Origin: Chloroflexota bacterium
Lineage (GTDB): Bacteria; Chloroflexota; UBA6077; JACCZL01
Length of the DNA stretch: 38,288 nt
Assembly: GCA_020850535.1 (NCBI GenBank)
Contig: JADZEM010000011.1
Span: 1 to 38,288, forward strand
Direction of reading: 5' to 3'
Below the pieces are notes generated by a model. The model was not told the DNA's origin. It saw only the letters and a list, made by a program, of their open reading frames with translations, and did not search any database. The first letter of the stretch is position 1. Every line of letters starts with the position of its first letter. Positions 1 to 9,094 of the stretch are shown in pieces. The position numbers were made by a program, and so were the translations under genes.

Positions 1-163
1 ACGAGTGCGGCGCGTGGCCGTCGGTGTGGTTCCAGGGCTGGTAGTGGTCCGAGACCACCACGCTGTCGAAGCCGTTCTGCTCGGCGGCCACGCCGAAGTT
101 CAGGAGATCGCGCGGCGCAAACTGCTCTGCCGACGCCTTGTAGCCCAGGGTGAGCTTCGCCAT
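1..163 (-). CDS. F420-dependent glucose-6-phosphate dehydrogenase-like, N-terminal fragment
   Basis: The reverse strand reads from an ATG at 163 off the left edge, giving 54 residues. The segment [10 protein letters not shown] is followed by SDHYQPW and GHAPHS. These match the N-terminus of mycobacterial F420-dependent glucose-6-phosphate dehydrogenase (luciferase-like monooxygenase fold), which oxidises glucose 6-phosphate and reduces coenzyme F420. The SDH-Q-PW segment is known in that family to lie near the F420 pocket. A purine-rich AGAGAGGGATGA stretch precedes the ATG. The C-terminal five-sixths is outside the window. Another F420-dependent oxidoreductase of the same superfamily is possible, but the GYKASAEQF opening is distinctive. 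The assignment implies that the host makes F420. Confidence 0.75.
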   Translation of the reverse strand, partial: MAKLTLGYKASAEQFAPRDLLNFGVAAEQNGFDSVVVSDHYQPWNHTDGHAPHS

Positions 164-256
164 GCTGCTGTCATCCCTCTCTGGTCTTCCGGGCACCGTA
201 GCGAGCAGAGCACACAAGCGTCAAGCCACGGCAGCCGTCCCAGAGGCGAAACGTGC

Positions 257-323
257 AGAGGCGGCCTCGAATTCCCGGGCGCGCGGTGGGACACCGAACG
301 CCCGGGAATTCGAGGCCGCCTCT
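257..323. repeat. Perfect 25-bp inverted repeat (long hairpin)
   Basis: Arms at 257-281 and 299-323 are exact reverse complements. The 17-nt gap holds a second 5-bp stem (CGGTG at 284-288 with CACCG at 292-296), so the whole segment can fold into one long hairpin. It lies downstream of the hypothetical gene at 378-686 and upstream of the F420-enzyme gene, both on the minus strand. There is no T-run on either side. It could be an attenuating hairpin or a REP-like palindrome. Confidence 0.8.
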
Positions 324-377
324 CGTCTGGAATGACCTTCCCCACCCGGGGACGAGAATCGAGGGCCAGCCACGCCC

Positions 378-686
378 CTATTTTCGGAGCGTCAGCCACC
401 AGTGGCGATTGCTGCCTTCCCACTCGGTCTCCAGGCGCGCCGTGTACGCCTGGTGACCGAGCACCAGGGTCACATCACGCCCGCCCTGACCGAAGTAGTA
501 CCGCATGAGCACGCTCGGGTCGTCGATGTCCCCAAGCTCGACGCGGCTATCGGTGGGCGGCGTCGGCAGGTCCGCCTCGACCAGCACGTGACCGTCAACA
601 TCCGAGAGATCGACCCGCGCAGGGAATTCCTGGAGTGCGGCAAGCGCTTGCCGGATACCGGCCAGGTCCGGACGTACGGACACCAT
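378..686 (-). CDS. Small hypothetical protein (102 aa)
   Basis: This is an acidic, soluble-looking protein with no signal peptide or membrane segment. It opens MVSVRPDLAGIRQALAAL. An alternating hydrophobic/acidic middle (VDLSDVDGHVLVEADL) is followed by YYFGQGGRDVTLVLG and the tail NRHWWLTLRK, which suggests a small alpha+beta fold. The ATG at 686 has purine-rich AGGTAGGAG directly upstream. The spacing is very tight for this ATG and slightly better for the GTG that forms codon 2. Codon third positions are GC-rich, as in the neighbours. I do not recognise the family. The gene stands alone between the GNAT gene and the hairpin at 257-323. Confidence 0.6.
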   Translation of the reverse strand: MVSVRPDLAGIRQALAALQEFPARVDLSDVDGHVLVEADLPTPPTDSRVELGDIDDPSVLMRYYFGQGGRDVTLVLGHQAYTARLETEWEGSNRHWWLTLRK

Positions 687-856
687 GCTCCTACCTCGCT
701 ACTCTGCGCCCGACGGAGCGCCCGGTGTTCCCAGTTGTCCCCTCTGCTCCAGTGTCCTTCGCCCCGCGACCGCACCGACAGTGACAGGCGTCCGCCAGCC
801 GGCGAGACATCTGTCACCGTCATGCGTCGATCATCGCATCGTAGCACTGTTGCCAG

Positions 857-1513
857 TCATCCAGTCAACAGTCGCTTGCGCATCTGGCGAATCGTCGCGT
901 GACGCTCCAGCACCTCGAAGCCGGTGTTCTCGTAGAGCGACTTGGCGGCGGCGTTCTCCTCCCAGACGTTGAGCCAGAGCTCGGACACGCCCTCAGCCAG
1001 CAGCCGTTGCTCCAGAGCGGCCAGCATCGCCCGGCCGAAGCCGCGCCGGCGCATGCAGGCCGCCACCGTCATCTGGCAGAGGAACGCCCGCCCGGCGCAG
1101 GCCCCGGTCACCGGCAGCTTCACCCAGAGCCAGCCGACCACCGTCCCGTCCGGGGTCTGGGCCGCCCACAGCCGGTGATCCTGCGACCGCACAGCCTCGC
1201 GTTCCAGGCGCGCGATCGTGGACAACTCCTCCTCGGCGCGGTCCAAGGGCACGCTGGCCGGCCAGCGCTCATCCTCGATGTGCTCGCGCAGGCAATCGGC
1301 GATCTCCTCGCGGATGAAGCACTCCAGGTCGGCCGGCGACATCGGCGTCAACGTCAGCGCCGGCGCGGCCGACCGAGCTGCGGCCGGTCCAGGCCCGGCC
1401 GATGGCACGGCATCGCTGCCGGACTGCATCGGCGCGTCGGCGCGCCTCGGCGACAGGATGGCCACGGTCGCCACCAGCCTTTCCGGGGAGAGAAGCGTCC
1501 CTACCTCCATCAT
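857..1513 (-). CDS. GNAT-family N-acetyltransferase
   Basis: The C-terminal ~160 residues are a GNAT domain. Segment VGWLWVKLP is the central strand. MTVAACMRRRGFGRAML carries the acetyl-CoA pyrophosphate-binding R-R-G-F-G-R-A motif. LWLNVWEENAAAKSLYENTGFEVL is the usual C-terminal strand-helix with the asparagine and tyrosine seen in many members. The family transfers an acetyl group from acetyl-CoA to an amine; the substrate cannot be read here. The first ~53 residues are Ala/Pro-rich and not conserved-looking, so the true start may be an internal Met just before the domain (MSPADLECF). No strong ribosome binding site decides this. The gene is divergent from the ABC transporter at 1692. Confidence 0.85.
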   Translation of the reverse strand: MMEVGTLLSPERLVATVAILSPRRADAPMQSGSDAVPSAGPGPAAARSAAPALTLTPMSPADLECFIREEIADCLREHIEDERWPASVPLDRAEEELSTIARLEREAVRSQDHRLWAAQTPDGTVVGWLWVKLPVTGACAGRAFLCQMTVAACMRRRGFGRAMLAALEQRLLAEGVSELWLNVWEENAAAKSLYENTGFEVLERHATIRQMRKRLLTG

Positions 1514-1691
1514 TCCGAGTGCGATGGTCTACCCGGCCGGGTTGTGTGTCCCCTCTCGTCGCGGGCATCTGTCCTGTCAGCCGGACGTGCGTGCGCCGCA
1601 TACTATTCACGGAGCAAGCTGACACCTGCCCGCGGCGGCCGGCCGGTCCGGCCCGGGGCAATGGTTGCTGCGTGGCGTTGGAGCGCGCCCT

Positions 1692-4679
1692 GTGACTGAC
1701 TCGCCCGGCGCAGACGCCGTCACGGCCGTCCCTGAGGATCGGCCGCCCACCGGCTGGCTGGTACGTACCAGCGGTCCGCTGGACATCTGGTATCGCCCGC
1801 ACTCGTTCGCGGCGCGCGACCTTTCGGTGCTGAGCGCGCGGCTGCTGGCGGCGTACGCAACCGTCTCCGAGCTGCTGGGCCTGGCCTCGGGTCGTGGCGC
1901 ACACCTCTCGATCCGCATGCTCGACGCCCCGGATGCCCCGCTCGACGGCAAGGGGCCAGCCGGCACCGCCGGCTCCGCGAGCGTGCAGTCTCAGCCAGTC
2001 CTGACCCTGGTCCATGCACCGGACCAACCGTGCCTCACGCCGGAGGTCGATCTGCTCCGGCTGTTCCTTGACCAGCAGATCGGCCCGCCGACGCCGCATT
2101 CCCGCTTCTGGGACGCCGGGTTGCTGGGCTATGTCGCCGCCAGGACCGGGCGAGGCCGCTACCACGCCGACGCCCCGGCCCGCTGTCGCCAGCTCCTGGC
2201 AGACGGCCTCCTGCCGGCGATCCCCGAGCTGACCACCGAGTCCGAGCAGCGGGTCTCCGCCGTGGCACAGTCCGTCGCCGTCGGGTTCGCCACCGAACTG
2301 ATCGAGCGCAGCGGCGCGCATGCCTACGTGGCCCTGGTCGAAGCGGCTCGCCGCGACAACCTCAGCGCCGAGCCGGCGTTTGCCCGGGCCTATCACCGCG
2401 CGCTGCCGCTGGCCGAGCGGGACTGGCGGCGCCGGCTGGAGGTCGGGAGCCGGGTCCACCGGCCATCGGCTCGGGGCACCCTCCGCCGGCTCGTACCACT
2501 GTTGAGGCCGTACTGGTGGAGCGGCGTCGTCATCCTGTTCTACGCCCTGATCGGGATCGCGTTCTCGCTGGCGCTGCCGCTCACGTTCCGCTTCTTGATC
2601 GACGATCTGCTCGGGCACCGGCCGCTCGCCTTCCCGATCCCATTCATCGGCGGCAAGGGCCACGTCATCGGCGACGGCAGCGAGCAAACCCGCATCCTAC
2701 TCGGGCTGATGGGCGTGCTCGGGCTGCTCTACGTGCTCAACGCCCTGGCCCGCGTTCGCCTGATGTCCGTGCTGAACGAGGTGGGCGAGTCGTTCGTGCT
2801 CGACCTGCGCCGCAAGCTGCTCGGCGTGCTCAGCCAGTTGCCGTCCACGTATTTCGCCCGCACCACCGCCGCCGATATCAATCAGCGGGTCGTCTACGAC
2901 ACGGCCACCATCGAGGGCGCGATGGTCAACGCCCTGGTGCCGCTGGTGACCGGCACCCTCACCGTCCTGATGAACGGCGTGGTGCTGGTCGGGCTGGAGC
3001 CACGCCTCGCGGCGATCGTGCTGCTGGGGTTGCCGGTGCTGGGGCTGCTGTATCGGCTGCGGCGTCGCAACCTGCGAGCCGCCGCCCGCGAGCGCGCGCG
3101 CCGCATCAGCGGTCTCTCGGCCCGCGTCGGCGAGTTCACGGCCATGCAAGTGCTGGTCAAGATCTACGGCGCGGCAGCCTACTTCGCGGGTCGCATCGGC
3201 CGGCAGCTCGAAGTACACCGCCACCTGAACATCGCCTACGCGCAGGAAAGCTCGGTGCTCGGACAGGCGGCCTCGCTGGTCATGCATCTGACCCAGGTGG
3301 CCGTCCTGCTGGTCGGCGGCTACCTGGTGATCGCCAGCGGCGGGCAGGATCTCGGAGCGGGCGGCCTCGCCGCGTTCTACGTCGTGCTGGGCCAGATCTT
3401 CGGGCCAGTCGGGCAGGTCGCCGCCGCCCGCCAGGGCCTCACCGACGCCGATGCCGCCGTCGAGCGGGTCTCCGAGCTGCTGGCCGAGGATGTCGAGACG
3501 GACACCCCAGACGCCATCGAGATCGGCGCGCTGCGTGACCGGCTGACCCTCGCCGACGTGACCTTCAGCTACACGCCGAGCGCCCAGCCCGTCCTCCACG
3601 AGATCAGCCTGAGCATTCCGGCCGGCGCGACGGTCGCCTTTGTGGGGCCGACAGGGGCCGGCAAGTCCAGCATCGTCAACCTCCTGCCGCGCCTCTACGC
3701 CCGCGACAGCGGCAGCATCACGTGGGACGGCCGGGACATCGACGGCGCGAGTCTCGCCTCGCTCCGGCGGCAGATCGCGCTGGTGCCCCAGGACGCCATC
3801 CTGCTGGCCACCACCGTCTACGAGAATATCCGCTTCGGCCTGGAAGGCGTCTCCGAGGAGGACATCCGCCGCGCCGCCGAGCAGGCCCAGGCCCACGGCT
3901 TCATCGCGGCGCTCCCAGACGGGTACGACACGACCGTCGGGGAGCGTGGAGCCGGCCTGTCGGGCGGCCAGCGCCAGCGCATCGCCCTGGCCCGGGCGCT
4001 CCTGCGCGATCCGTCCGTCCTGATCCTGGACGAGGCGACGTCGGCGCTCGACGCCACCACACAGCGAGCGGTCCAGGCAGGCCTCGCGGCGCGGTCGCAG
4101 CCGGGCGGCCCGCCGCGCACTGTCGTCAAGATCGCGCATCGGCTGGAGACGGTCGCCGACGCCGACCTGATCTTCGTCCTGGACGACGGGCGGCTGGTGG
4201 AGCAGGGCGCGCACGACGATCTGCTGGCACGGAACGGCCTGTACGCCCAGCTCGTTGCAGACCAGGTCGGTGCGCTCGCGGACGCCGTCCGCCCGAGTCA
4301 GGCCCAGGTGGCGCGCTGGCTGGCACGGCTCGCACCGTTCGCGGAGCTGCCACCGGACCGGCTGGCGCGGCTGGTCTCGCTGCTGGTGCGGATGGAAGTG
4401 GCGGCCGGCGAAGCGCTGTTCACCCACGGGAGCGCGTCCGACGCCTTCTTCCTGATCGGGCGGGGCCGCGCCACCATCTCACAGGTCGAGGACGACGGCG
4501 CTGAACACGAGATCGCGTCGGTCGGCCCCGGGCAGCTCGTCGGCTGGGCGACCTTTGCAACGCAGGCGGCGCACGGACGCTCGGCGCGCGCCGCCACCGA
4601 CGCCGTCGTCTTCAAGCTGACGCGGGTCGCCTACGAGGCCGTCCTCGACGCCGACCCGGCGACACCCGGCGGACGCTGA
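1692..4679 (+). CDS. ABC exporter with N-terminal MA-peptidase-like and C-terminal cNMP-like domains
   Basis: This is a 995-residue half-transporter-type exporter. GTG 1692 is chosen because GGAG (1680-1683) lies 8 nt upstream. Residues ~20-260 resemble the Peptidase-MA-like (gluzincin) domain: an opening [13 protein letters not shown], a later [14 protein letters not shown] in place of the usual W-x-x-E-G-x-A-x-Y, and a closing DWRRRL. The HExxH zinc motif is absent, so it looks inactive. Residues ~265-600 are the six-helix transmembrane domain. Residues ~620-860 are the ATPase: Walker A at 652-660 (GPTGAGKSS), LSGGQ at 756-760, Walker B ending at D780-E781, and the switch histidine in KIAHR. 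Residues ~880-995 resemble a cyclic-nucleotide-binding fold, but the phosphate-cassette FGE is VGW. Export of a lipid, peptide or drug is inferred; the substrate is unknown. It stands alone, convergent with the metallopeptidase gene. Confidence 0.88.
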   Translation: MTDSPGADAVTAVPEDRPPTGWLVRTSGPLDIWYRPHSFAARDLSVLSARLLAAYATVSELLGLASGRGAHLSIRMLDAPDAPLDGKGPAGTAGSASVQSQPVLTLVHAPDQPCLTPEVDLLRLFLDQQIGPPTPHSRFWDAGLLGYVAARTGRGRYHADAPARCRQLLADGLLPAIPELTTESEQRVSAVAQSVAVGFATELIERSGAHAYVALVEAARRDNLSAEPAFARAYHRALPLAERDWRRRLEVGSRVHRPSARGTLRRLVPLLRPYWWSGVVILFYALIGIAFSLALPLTFRFLIDDLLGHRPLAFPIPFIGGKGHVIGDGSEQTRILLGLMGVLGLLYVLNALARVRLMSVLNEVGESFVLDLRRKLLGVLSQLPSTYFARTTAADINQRVVYDTATIEGAMVNALVPLVTGTLTVLMNGVVLVGLEPRLAAIVLLGLPVLGLLYRLRRRNLRAAARERARRISGLSARVGEFTAMQVLVKIYGAAAYFAGRIGRQLEVHRHLNIAYAQESSVLGQAASLVMHLTQVAVLLVGGYLVIASGGQDLGAGGLAAFYVVLGQIFGPVGQVAAARQGLTDADAAVERVSELLAEDVETDTPDAIEIGALRDRLTLADVTFSYTPSAQPVLHEISLSIPAGATVAFVGPTGAGKSSIVNLLPRLYARDSGSITWDGRDIDGASLASLRRQIALVPQDAILLATTVYENIRFGLEGVSEEDIRRAAEQAQAHGFIAALPDGYDTTVGERGAGLSGGQRQRIALARALLRDPSVLILDEATSALDATTQRAVQAGLAARSQPGGPPRTVVKIAHRLETVADADLIFVLDDGRLVEQGAHDDLLARNGLYAQLVADQVGALADAVRPSQAQVARWLARLAPFAELPPDRLARLVSLLVRMEVAAGEALFTHGSASDAFFLIGRGRATISQVEDDGAEHEIASVGPGQLVGWATFATQAAHGRSARAATDAVVFKLTRVAYEAVLDADPATPGGR

Positions 4680-4709
4680 CGACTACAGCCGGATGCTGAC
4701 GACTACAGG
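4670..4709. repeat. 20-bp tandem duplication across two stop codons
   Basis: Two adjacent 20-bp units (4670-4689 and 4690-4709) share GCTGACGACTACAG and differ at only a couple of positions. Unit 1 carries the ABC gene's TGA (4677-4679). Unit 2 carries the complement of the TAG that ends the convergent metallopeptidase gene (4703-4705). It looks like a recent slippage duplication at the convergent 3' ends. Confidence 0.75.
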
Positions 4710-5599
4710 CGGGCGTTGAACGTGTCGCAGGCGTTCGCCTGCTTCTGCTGGTAGCCCTGCGTGAACCAGCGCTGCCGCTGCGCCGACGATCCGTGCGTCC
4801 AGTTCTCGGGGGTGATGCGCCCCTGCATCCGCTCCTGGATGCGGTCGTCACCAACGGCAGCGGCGGCGTTGAGACCATCCGCGATGTCCTGGTCGGTCAG
4901 CCGCTCGATGAAGCCGGTCTGCACGGCGTTGGCGGCCCAGACGCCGGCCAGGCAGTCGGCCATCAGCTCGGAGCGCACCGCGTCGCTGGTCGGGCCGGCG
5001 TCGCGCCGGTCCAGCCGGTCCAGGATGCCGGCGAGGTTCTGGACGTGGTGGCCGTACTCGTGGGCCAGCACGTAGGCCTGCGCGAACGGCCCGCCCTGCG
5101 CGCCGAATCGCGTCCGCAGCTCCTCGAAGAACGAGAGGTCGACGTAGACCGTCTGATCGGCCGGGCAGTAGAACGGCCCTGAAGCCGAGGATGCCCCGCC
5201 GCACCCGGTGTTCGTCGCACCGGAGAACAGGCGGGTCTGGGCGATCTGGTACCGTCCGCCCTGCCGTGGCAGCGCGTCGGTCCAGTAGTCCTGAATGCTG
5301 TTGACGAAGCCGACGATGCGGCAGTCTTCACGACTGTTCGCGTCTGCGCCGGTTCGGCAGTTCTGGGCCAGCGAGCTTTGCGCGCCCGCATCGACCGGGC
5401 CGGCCTGCGGGGCCGTCCGCGAGGTCTCCTGCACCACACTGGTCAGGACGGCTGGATCCACGCCGAACAGCATCCCGACGATCAGGATCACCAGCCCCAG
5501 GCCGCCGCCGCCGATGGCAACAGCGCCGCCGGGCACCCGCCGGCCGCGTTGGTCGTCAACCTGAGAGGTATCGAGTCGAGCGTTCTCGTTGAACCGCAT
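4703..5599 (-). CDS. ypfJ: Neutral zinc metallopeptidase, YpfJ family
   Basis: This 298-residue membrane-anchored protein belongs to the putative neutral zinc metallopeptidase family typified by E. coli YpfJ. A polar N-terminus with DDQRG is followed by a glycine-rich hydrophobic anchor (residues ~25-47, IGGGGLGLVILIVGMLF). The extracytoplasmic domain contains FYCPADQTVYVDLSFF, the zinc motif H180-E-Y-G-H184, and SELMADCLAGVWA with the downstream acidic ligand. Four cysteines (in NCRTG, EDCRI, TGCGG and FYCPA) are typical of the family. Length and motif order are complete, so activity is expected; the substrate is unknown. AGGAG lies 7-8 nt upstream of the ATG at 5599. The gene ends 24 bp from the convergent ABC gene. 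Confidence 0.93.
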   Translation of the reverse strand: MRFNENARLDTSQVDDQRGRRVPGGAVAIGGGGLGLVILIVGMLFGVDPAVLTSVVQETSRTAPQAGPVDAGAQSSLAQNCRTGADANSREDCRIVGFVNSIQDYWTDALPRQGGRYQIAQTRLFSGATNTGCGGASSASGPFYCPADQTVYVDLSFFEELRTRFGAQGGPFAQAYVLAHEYGHHVQNLAGILDRLDRRDAGPTSDAVRSELMADCLAGVWAANAVQTGFIERLTDQDIADGLNAAAAVGDDRIQERMQGRITPENWTHGSSAQRQRWFTQGYQQKQANACDTFNARL

Positions 5600-5918
5600 G
5601 GTCCAGCTCCTCTGAAAAAGCAGGCGATAAGGCCAGGTGAGACGTCCCTACGCAAACCGCGCGCCACGCCCTCGTCGCGATCTGAGACGCCGCCGACACA
5701 ATCGTAACGGTATTGCCGCCCCAGGTTGACATCAGAGCGTCCCCGCGCCGCAATCTGCCGCGTTTCGATGTGAAGAGGCCCCTGGCCTCGTTAAATCTTT
5801 AAGACTCTTTACTTTCTCGGGTACCATCCCGTACACTCGCGTCGGCGGCCTCGACGTGCCGCCATCTCGCTCGGCGTACCGACCCGTGCTCTGGCACCCC
5901 TTGGCCCCCGGAGGCAGC
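5600..5918. other. Divergent intergenic region with an AT-rich patch
   Basis: This 319-bp gap separates the divergent metallopeptidase and esterase genes. I see no gene in it. The segment 5790-5830 (TTAAATCTTTAAGACTCTTT and following) is strikingly AT-rich for this GC-rich window. It could hold the esterase promoter, for example TTTAAG at 5798-5803 with TACCAT at 5822-5827, though the match is weak. A perfect TTGACA occurs at 5726-5731 but has no good -10 box at normal spacing. Confidence 0.4.
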
Positions 5919-6791
5919 GTGCGGCACCGCGCTCTTTCCTTGCTTGGCTCGCTCGTCGTCCTGGTATTGGTGCTCTCAGGCACCGCGCTCGACATCACCC
6001 GGGCTGAGGCTGCCGCCGACGCCGCCATCTCGCAGCCGGCGTCCGTCCAGTACGTCGCCGCCGTTCCGCTACCGACGTACACCTTTGTGCCGCCACCCGC
6101 CGTGACCGGCCAGCCCGTGCGGCTGCTGGTCGTCCTGCACGGCATGGGCGGCAACGGGGCGGACATGGCCGCCATGCTCGCGCCGTTCGCAGCGCAGCAC
6201 AACTGGGCCATCCTGGCGCCGACGATGCCCTACCGCGACTACCGCGATCCGGAGCTGGTTCGCCGAGACGGCGAGCTGCTGCCGCGCCTCAAGTCGCTGA
6301 TCGACGCGCTGCCCACGCGCACCGGCCTGGCTTTTGAGTCGCGCGTGCTGATGTTCGGCTTCTCGCGCGGCAGCCAGGAATCGATCCGCTACTCGCTGAT
6401 GTTCCCCGATCTGACGCTCGGCGTGGCCGGCTTCTCGGCCGGCTCCTACACCCTGCCCTCCACAACCGACGCCGAGGGCAAGCTGGCCCGCTACCCGTTC
6501 GGGACGGCCGACGTGGACACGTTCTGCGGGCAGAAGTTCGACGCCGCCGCGACCAAGAACGTCGCGTACTTCATCGGCGTGGGCGGCGCGGACACGAAGG
6601 CTGAGGATGTCCCGCGCCAGTGGGATCCGATGTTCGGCACCAACCGCGTCGAGCGGGCGACCCGCTTCGTGGAGATCCTCCAGCAGTTCGGGGCGCGCGC
6701 CAGCCTGAGCGTCTTCCCGGGCGCCGGCCACGAGATCACCACCGCGATGGAGCAAGACGCCGTTCGCTTCCTGGCGGGCCTCGGAAGCTGA
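5919..6791 (+). CDS. Secreted alpha/beta-hydrolase (esterase/depolymerase type)
   Basis: The 290-residue product is predicted to be exported. GTG 5919 is chosen because it places a clean signal peptide at the N-terminus (VRHRALSLLGSLVVLVLVLS, then a small-residue stretch ending around AEAAADA). GGAGG (5910-5914) is just upstream, although the spacing is only 4 nt. The fold shows LHGMGGNGADM (oxyanion-hole region), the nucleophile elbow GFSRGS with serine in G-x-S-x-G, a late acidic segment (GVGGADTKAEDV) and the catalytic histidine in FPGAGHEIT. This pattern fits the putative esterase / PHB-depolymerase-like families. The substrate is probably an ester outside the cytoplasm. The gene is monocistronic, and a strong hairpin follows its stop codon. 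Confidence 0.85.
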   Translation: MRHRALSLLGSLVVLVLVLSGTALDITRAEAAADAAISQPASVQYVAAVPLPTYTFVPPPAVTGQPVRLLVVLHGMGGNGADMAAMLAPFAAQHNWAILAPTMPYRDYRDPELVRRDGELLPRLKSLIDALPTRTGLAFESRVLMFGFSRGSQESIRYSLMFPDLTLGVAGFSAGSYTLPSTTDAEGKLARYPFGTADVDTFCGQKFDAAATKNVAYFIGVGGADTKAEDVPRQWDPMFGTNRVERATRFVEILQQFGARASLSVFPGAGHEITTAMEQDAVRFLAGLGS

Positions 6792-6798
6792 CGGCCGG

Positions 6799-6849
6799 CG
6801 CGAGCGACGCGCCGCCCGCCGAACCGCCGCGGGCGGCGCGTCGCTCGCG
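6799..6849. terminator. 21-bp perfect hairpin after the esterase gene
   Basis: Arms at 6799-6819 and 6829-6849 are perfect reverse complements with a 9-nt loop. The hairpin starts 8 bp after the esterase stop codon. No T-run follows, so it is not a canonical intrinsic terminator. It may still stop or protect the transcript. Confidence 0.5.
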
Positions 6850-6851
6850 GG

Positions 6852-6879
6852 CATTGGCCCGCTGGCTTGACCGTATACT
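6852..6879 (+). promoter_or_regulatory. Candidate promoter of the glycosyltransferase gene
   Basis: TATACT at 6874-6879 is a good -10 box. CATTGG at 6852-6857 is a weak -35 box at 16-nt spacing. The site follows the hairpin and lies about 150 bp before the GTG start of the glycosyltransferase. Confidence 0.3.
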
Positions 6880-7026
6880 TGCGCCCCGGAGCGTCATGCG
6901 CTCGTCATGCAGGCCGGCCGCGTCGCCGTCCGGCCTCCACACGCCTCACGCTCGGAGTGTCTCGCCCTGGAGTCCGTCGTCCAGCCCGCCACGCGTCCGC
7001 GCGCCGTCTCCCCAGGAGCCGGAATC

Positions 7027-9081
7027 GTGCCGCGCTGGCTTCTCCGCGAGCGGACGCTCTCGCTGCTGCTGGTGCTGGTTGTCGCGTCGGTGCTGCGGCT
7101 GCCCTTCCCGGACCTGACGCCGTTCGGCCACGACGAGGCCCTGGAGGCCGAACGCGCCCGCCCGATCTGGTACGGCGCACGCCCTGTTGACTCGGAGATC
7201 ACCTCCTGGTTCATCCCCGATCCGGCCGGCCTGCTCTACTACTACGCCCTGGCCGAGCCGTTCCCCCGTCCTGCTATCGCGCGGGTGATCCTGATCTCAG
7301 CCACCAACGTGGCGAGCGTGCTGCTGTGCTACCTGCTGGCGCGCCGCTTCTTCGGGGCGCGCGTCGGGCTGCTGGCCGGCCTCTTCTACGCGGCGAACCC
7401 CTGGGCGGTCACCTTCGGGCGGCAGCCGTGGGTCATCACCCAGCCCCTCCTGACCACGGTGATGCTCATGTCGGCCATGATGGTGGTGGCGCGGCAGGAT
7501 CGGCGCTGGATCATCCCATTCTTCCTGGCCGGCGCAGCGCAGACGCAGACGCACTTGCTGGCCGTCCTCTTCGGCCCGCCGGTCCTGTTGACGCTGGCGC
7601 TGTTCGCGCGGCGCTGGCTCGCTCCGCGGTTGGCCCTGGCCATCGTCGCAGCCGTGGCGCTCGTCGCCCCGTACACGCTCCACCTCTGGACCCTGCGCGA
7701 CGATCTGCTTCAGGCGCTCGGGCGGGGAAATCGGGGCATCACGCTGCTGCCCGATCCGACGGCGTTGACGCTCACCTCCTGGCTCGTCTCCGGCTACAAC
7801 CTCAACCTGAAGCTCGGGTTTGACGACCGGGCGATGGACCTGCTCTCGCCGCTGCTGCTGACCGTCGCCGTGGTGGCGGTCGCGCTGCTCGTCGTCGGCG
7901 CGGGCGTCTCGGCACGTGCCTGCCTGCGCCGCGCAGACGGCTGGCGCGCCGACGCCCTGCTGCTGATCTGGCTCGTCGCGCCGCTCGCGCTGATGACCTG
8001 GCAAGGCTCACAAGTCTACATCCACTACGTGCTCTGCCTCGTGCCCCTGCCGTTCCTGCTGATGGCGCGCGGCGCATCCTGGCTGATGACGCTCCGCTCA
8101 GACACACTGCCAGGAGCGATCTCCCTCGCACGGCTCGTCGGTGGGGCGGTCGCCGCTGTCCTGGTGCTTCAGGCCGCCGCTGTCGGCGCGTTTTACGTCG
8201 CGCTGGACCGCATCGCCAGTGCGCCACCGGCCGCCATCACCGCGACACAGTGGCAATCCGAGCTGAACCGCGCCGATCTCACCGCCCGCCAGATTGGCAT
8301 CGGCGAGCTGCACGGGCTACCGCTCCGGTACTGGCAGACCGTCGCGGATCGTACCAAGGCGGCGGCGCAGACGGCCGGCATCCGGGGCGTGACCGTGGTG
8401 ACCGGCGTCCTGGACGCCGACAACCGCCACCTGGACCGCAACCGCAAGGCGCTCAACTACCTGCTCGGGCCGGAGCTGGAGCCGCGCTTCCCGCTCGAAG
8501 GGCTGACCGTTGCCCCCACGACCCGTGATGCCCTCGTCCTGACCATCCCCGACCAGGAGCTTCCACGCCTGCTGCAGCGCTCGGCCACGCGGCTGCTGGA
8601 CGTGCCGCAGCCCGGCACCAGCAGTGCGGCGCGGCTGTTCCAGGTTCGGGCCCGCCCACCCGACGACCTGATCTCGCTGCGGCGACGGTCCAACCAGCCG
8701 GTCGGCTTCGGCGTGCGGCTGGTGGTCCTGGACGTACCGACCGAGGTGCGGCCGGGCCAGACGGCCCCGCTGGCAGCGTACCTGCTGGTCGAGGACGGCC
8801 AGCCGACCGATGCCCATGACCTTGTGCCTTACGTCGAACTGACGGACGCCGAGGGCCGGCGGCTGACCTTCGCGCGGCGCGGCGGCCTGCCGAGCGCCGA
8901 GTGGCAGACCGGCGATCTGCTGGTCCAGCAGCTCAACGTGACGGTGCCGGTCAGCCTGCCGGACGGAGAGTACCCGCTGCGGCTCGGCCTGTCGCTGCCC
9001 GACGACGACGTGGATCACCCGCCGCGGGCCGAGGGGGTCGTCGAGCGGGCGGTCGTGCTGCGGGTCCGCTCGACGCCGTAG
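7027..9081 (+). CDS. GT-C membrane glycosyltransferase (PMT/ArnT-like) with C-terminal beta-domain
   Basis: This is a 684-residue multi-pass membrane protein. GTG 7027 is chosen because AGGAG (7014-7018) is 8 nt upstream and the first helix follows at once (LSLLLVLVVASVLRLPF). The first extracytoplasmic loop carries GHDEALEAERA, the acidic Asp-Glu pair that marks the catalytic loop of GT-C enzymes such as PMT and ArnT, which take sugar from polyprenyl-phosphate donors. About 11-12 hydrophobic helices run to residue ~410. A soluble C-terminal part follows, with a beta-sandwich-like segment (VPTEVRPGQTAPLAAYL to PDGEYPLRLGLSLP) that may bind the acceptor. Cell-envelope glycosylation is inferred. 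The gene is convergent with ureG. Confidence 0.82.
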   Translation: MPRWLLRERTLSLLLVLVVASVLRLPFPDLTPFGHDEALEAERARPIWYGARPVDSEITSWFIPDPAGLLYYYALAEPFPRPAIARVILISATNVASVLLCYLLARRFFGARVGLLAGLFYAANPWAVTFGRQPWVITQPLLTTVMLMSAMMVVARQDRRWIIPFFLAGAAQTQTHLLAVLFGPPVLLTLALFARRWLAPRLALAIVAAVALVAPYTLHLWTLRDDLLQALGRGNRGITLLPDPTALTLTSWLVSGYNLNLKLGFDDRAMDLLSPLLLTVAVVAVALLVVGAGVSARACLRRADGWRADALLLIWLVAPLALMTWQGSQVYIHYVLCLVPLPFLLMARGASWLMTLRSDTLPGAISLARLVGGAVAAVLVLQAAAVGAFYVALDRIASAPPAAITATQWQSELNRADLTARQIGIGELHGLPLRYWQTVADRTKAAAQTAGIRGVTVVTGVLDADNRHLDRNRKALNYLLGPELEPRFPLEGLTVAPTTRDALVLTIPDQELPRLLQRSATRLLDVPQPGTSSAARLFQVRARPPDDLISLRRRSNQPVGFGVRLVVLDVPTEVRPGQTAPLAAYLLVEDGQPTDAHDLVPYVELTDAEGRRLTFARRGGLPSAEWQTGDLLVQQLNVTVPVSLPDGEYPLRLGLSLPDDDVDHPPRAEGVVERAVVLRVRSTP

Positions 9082-9094
9082 CGCGACGCTCCGC

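Noticed and set aside
5-508. A plus-strand gene at the left edge
   Set aside because: It runs antisense to the well-supported F420-enzyme fragment and through the 25-bp palindrome. Its product is low-complexity.
5726-5754. A promoter based on the perfect TTGACA at 5726
   Set aside because: No acceptable -10 box lies at 15-19 nt spacing, and no gene starts at a suitable distance.
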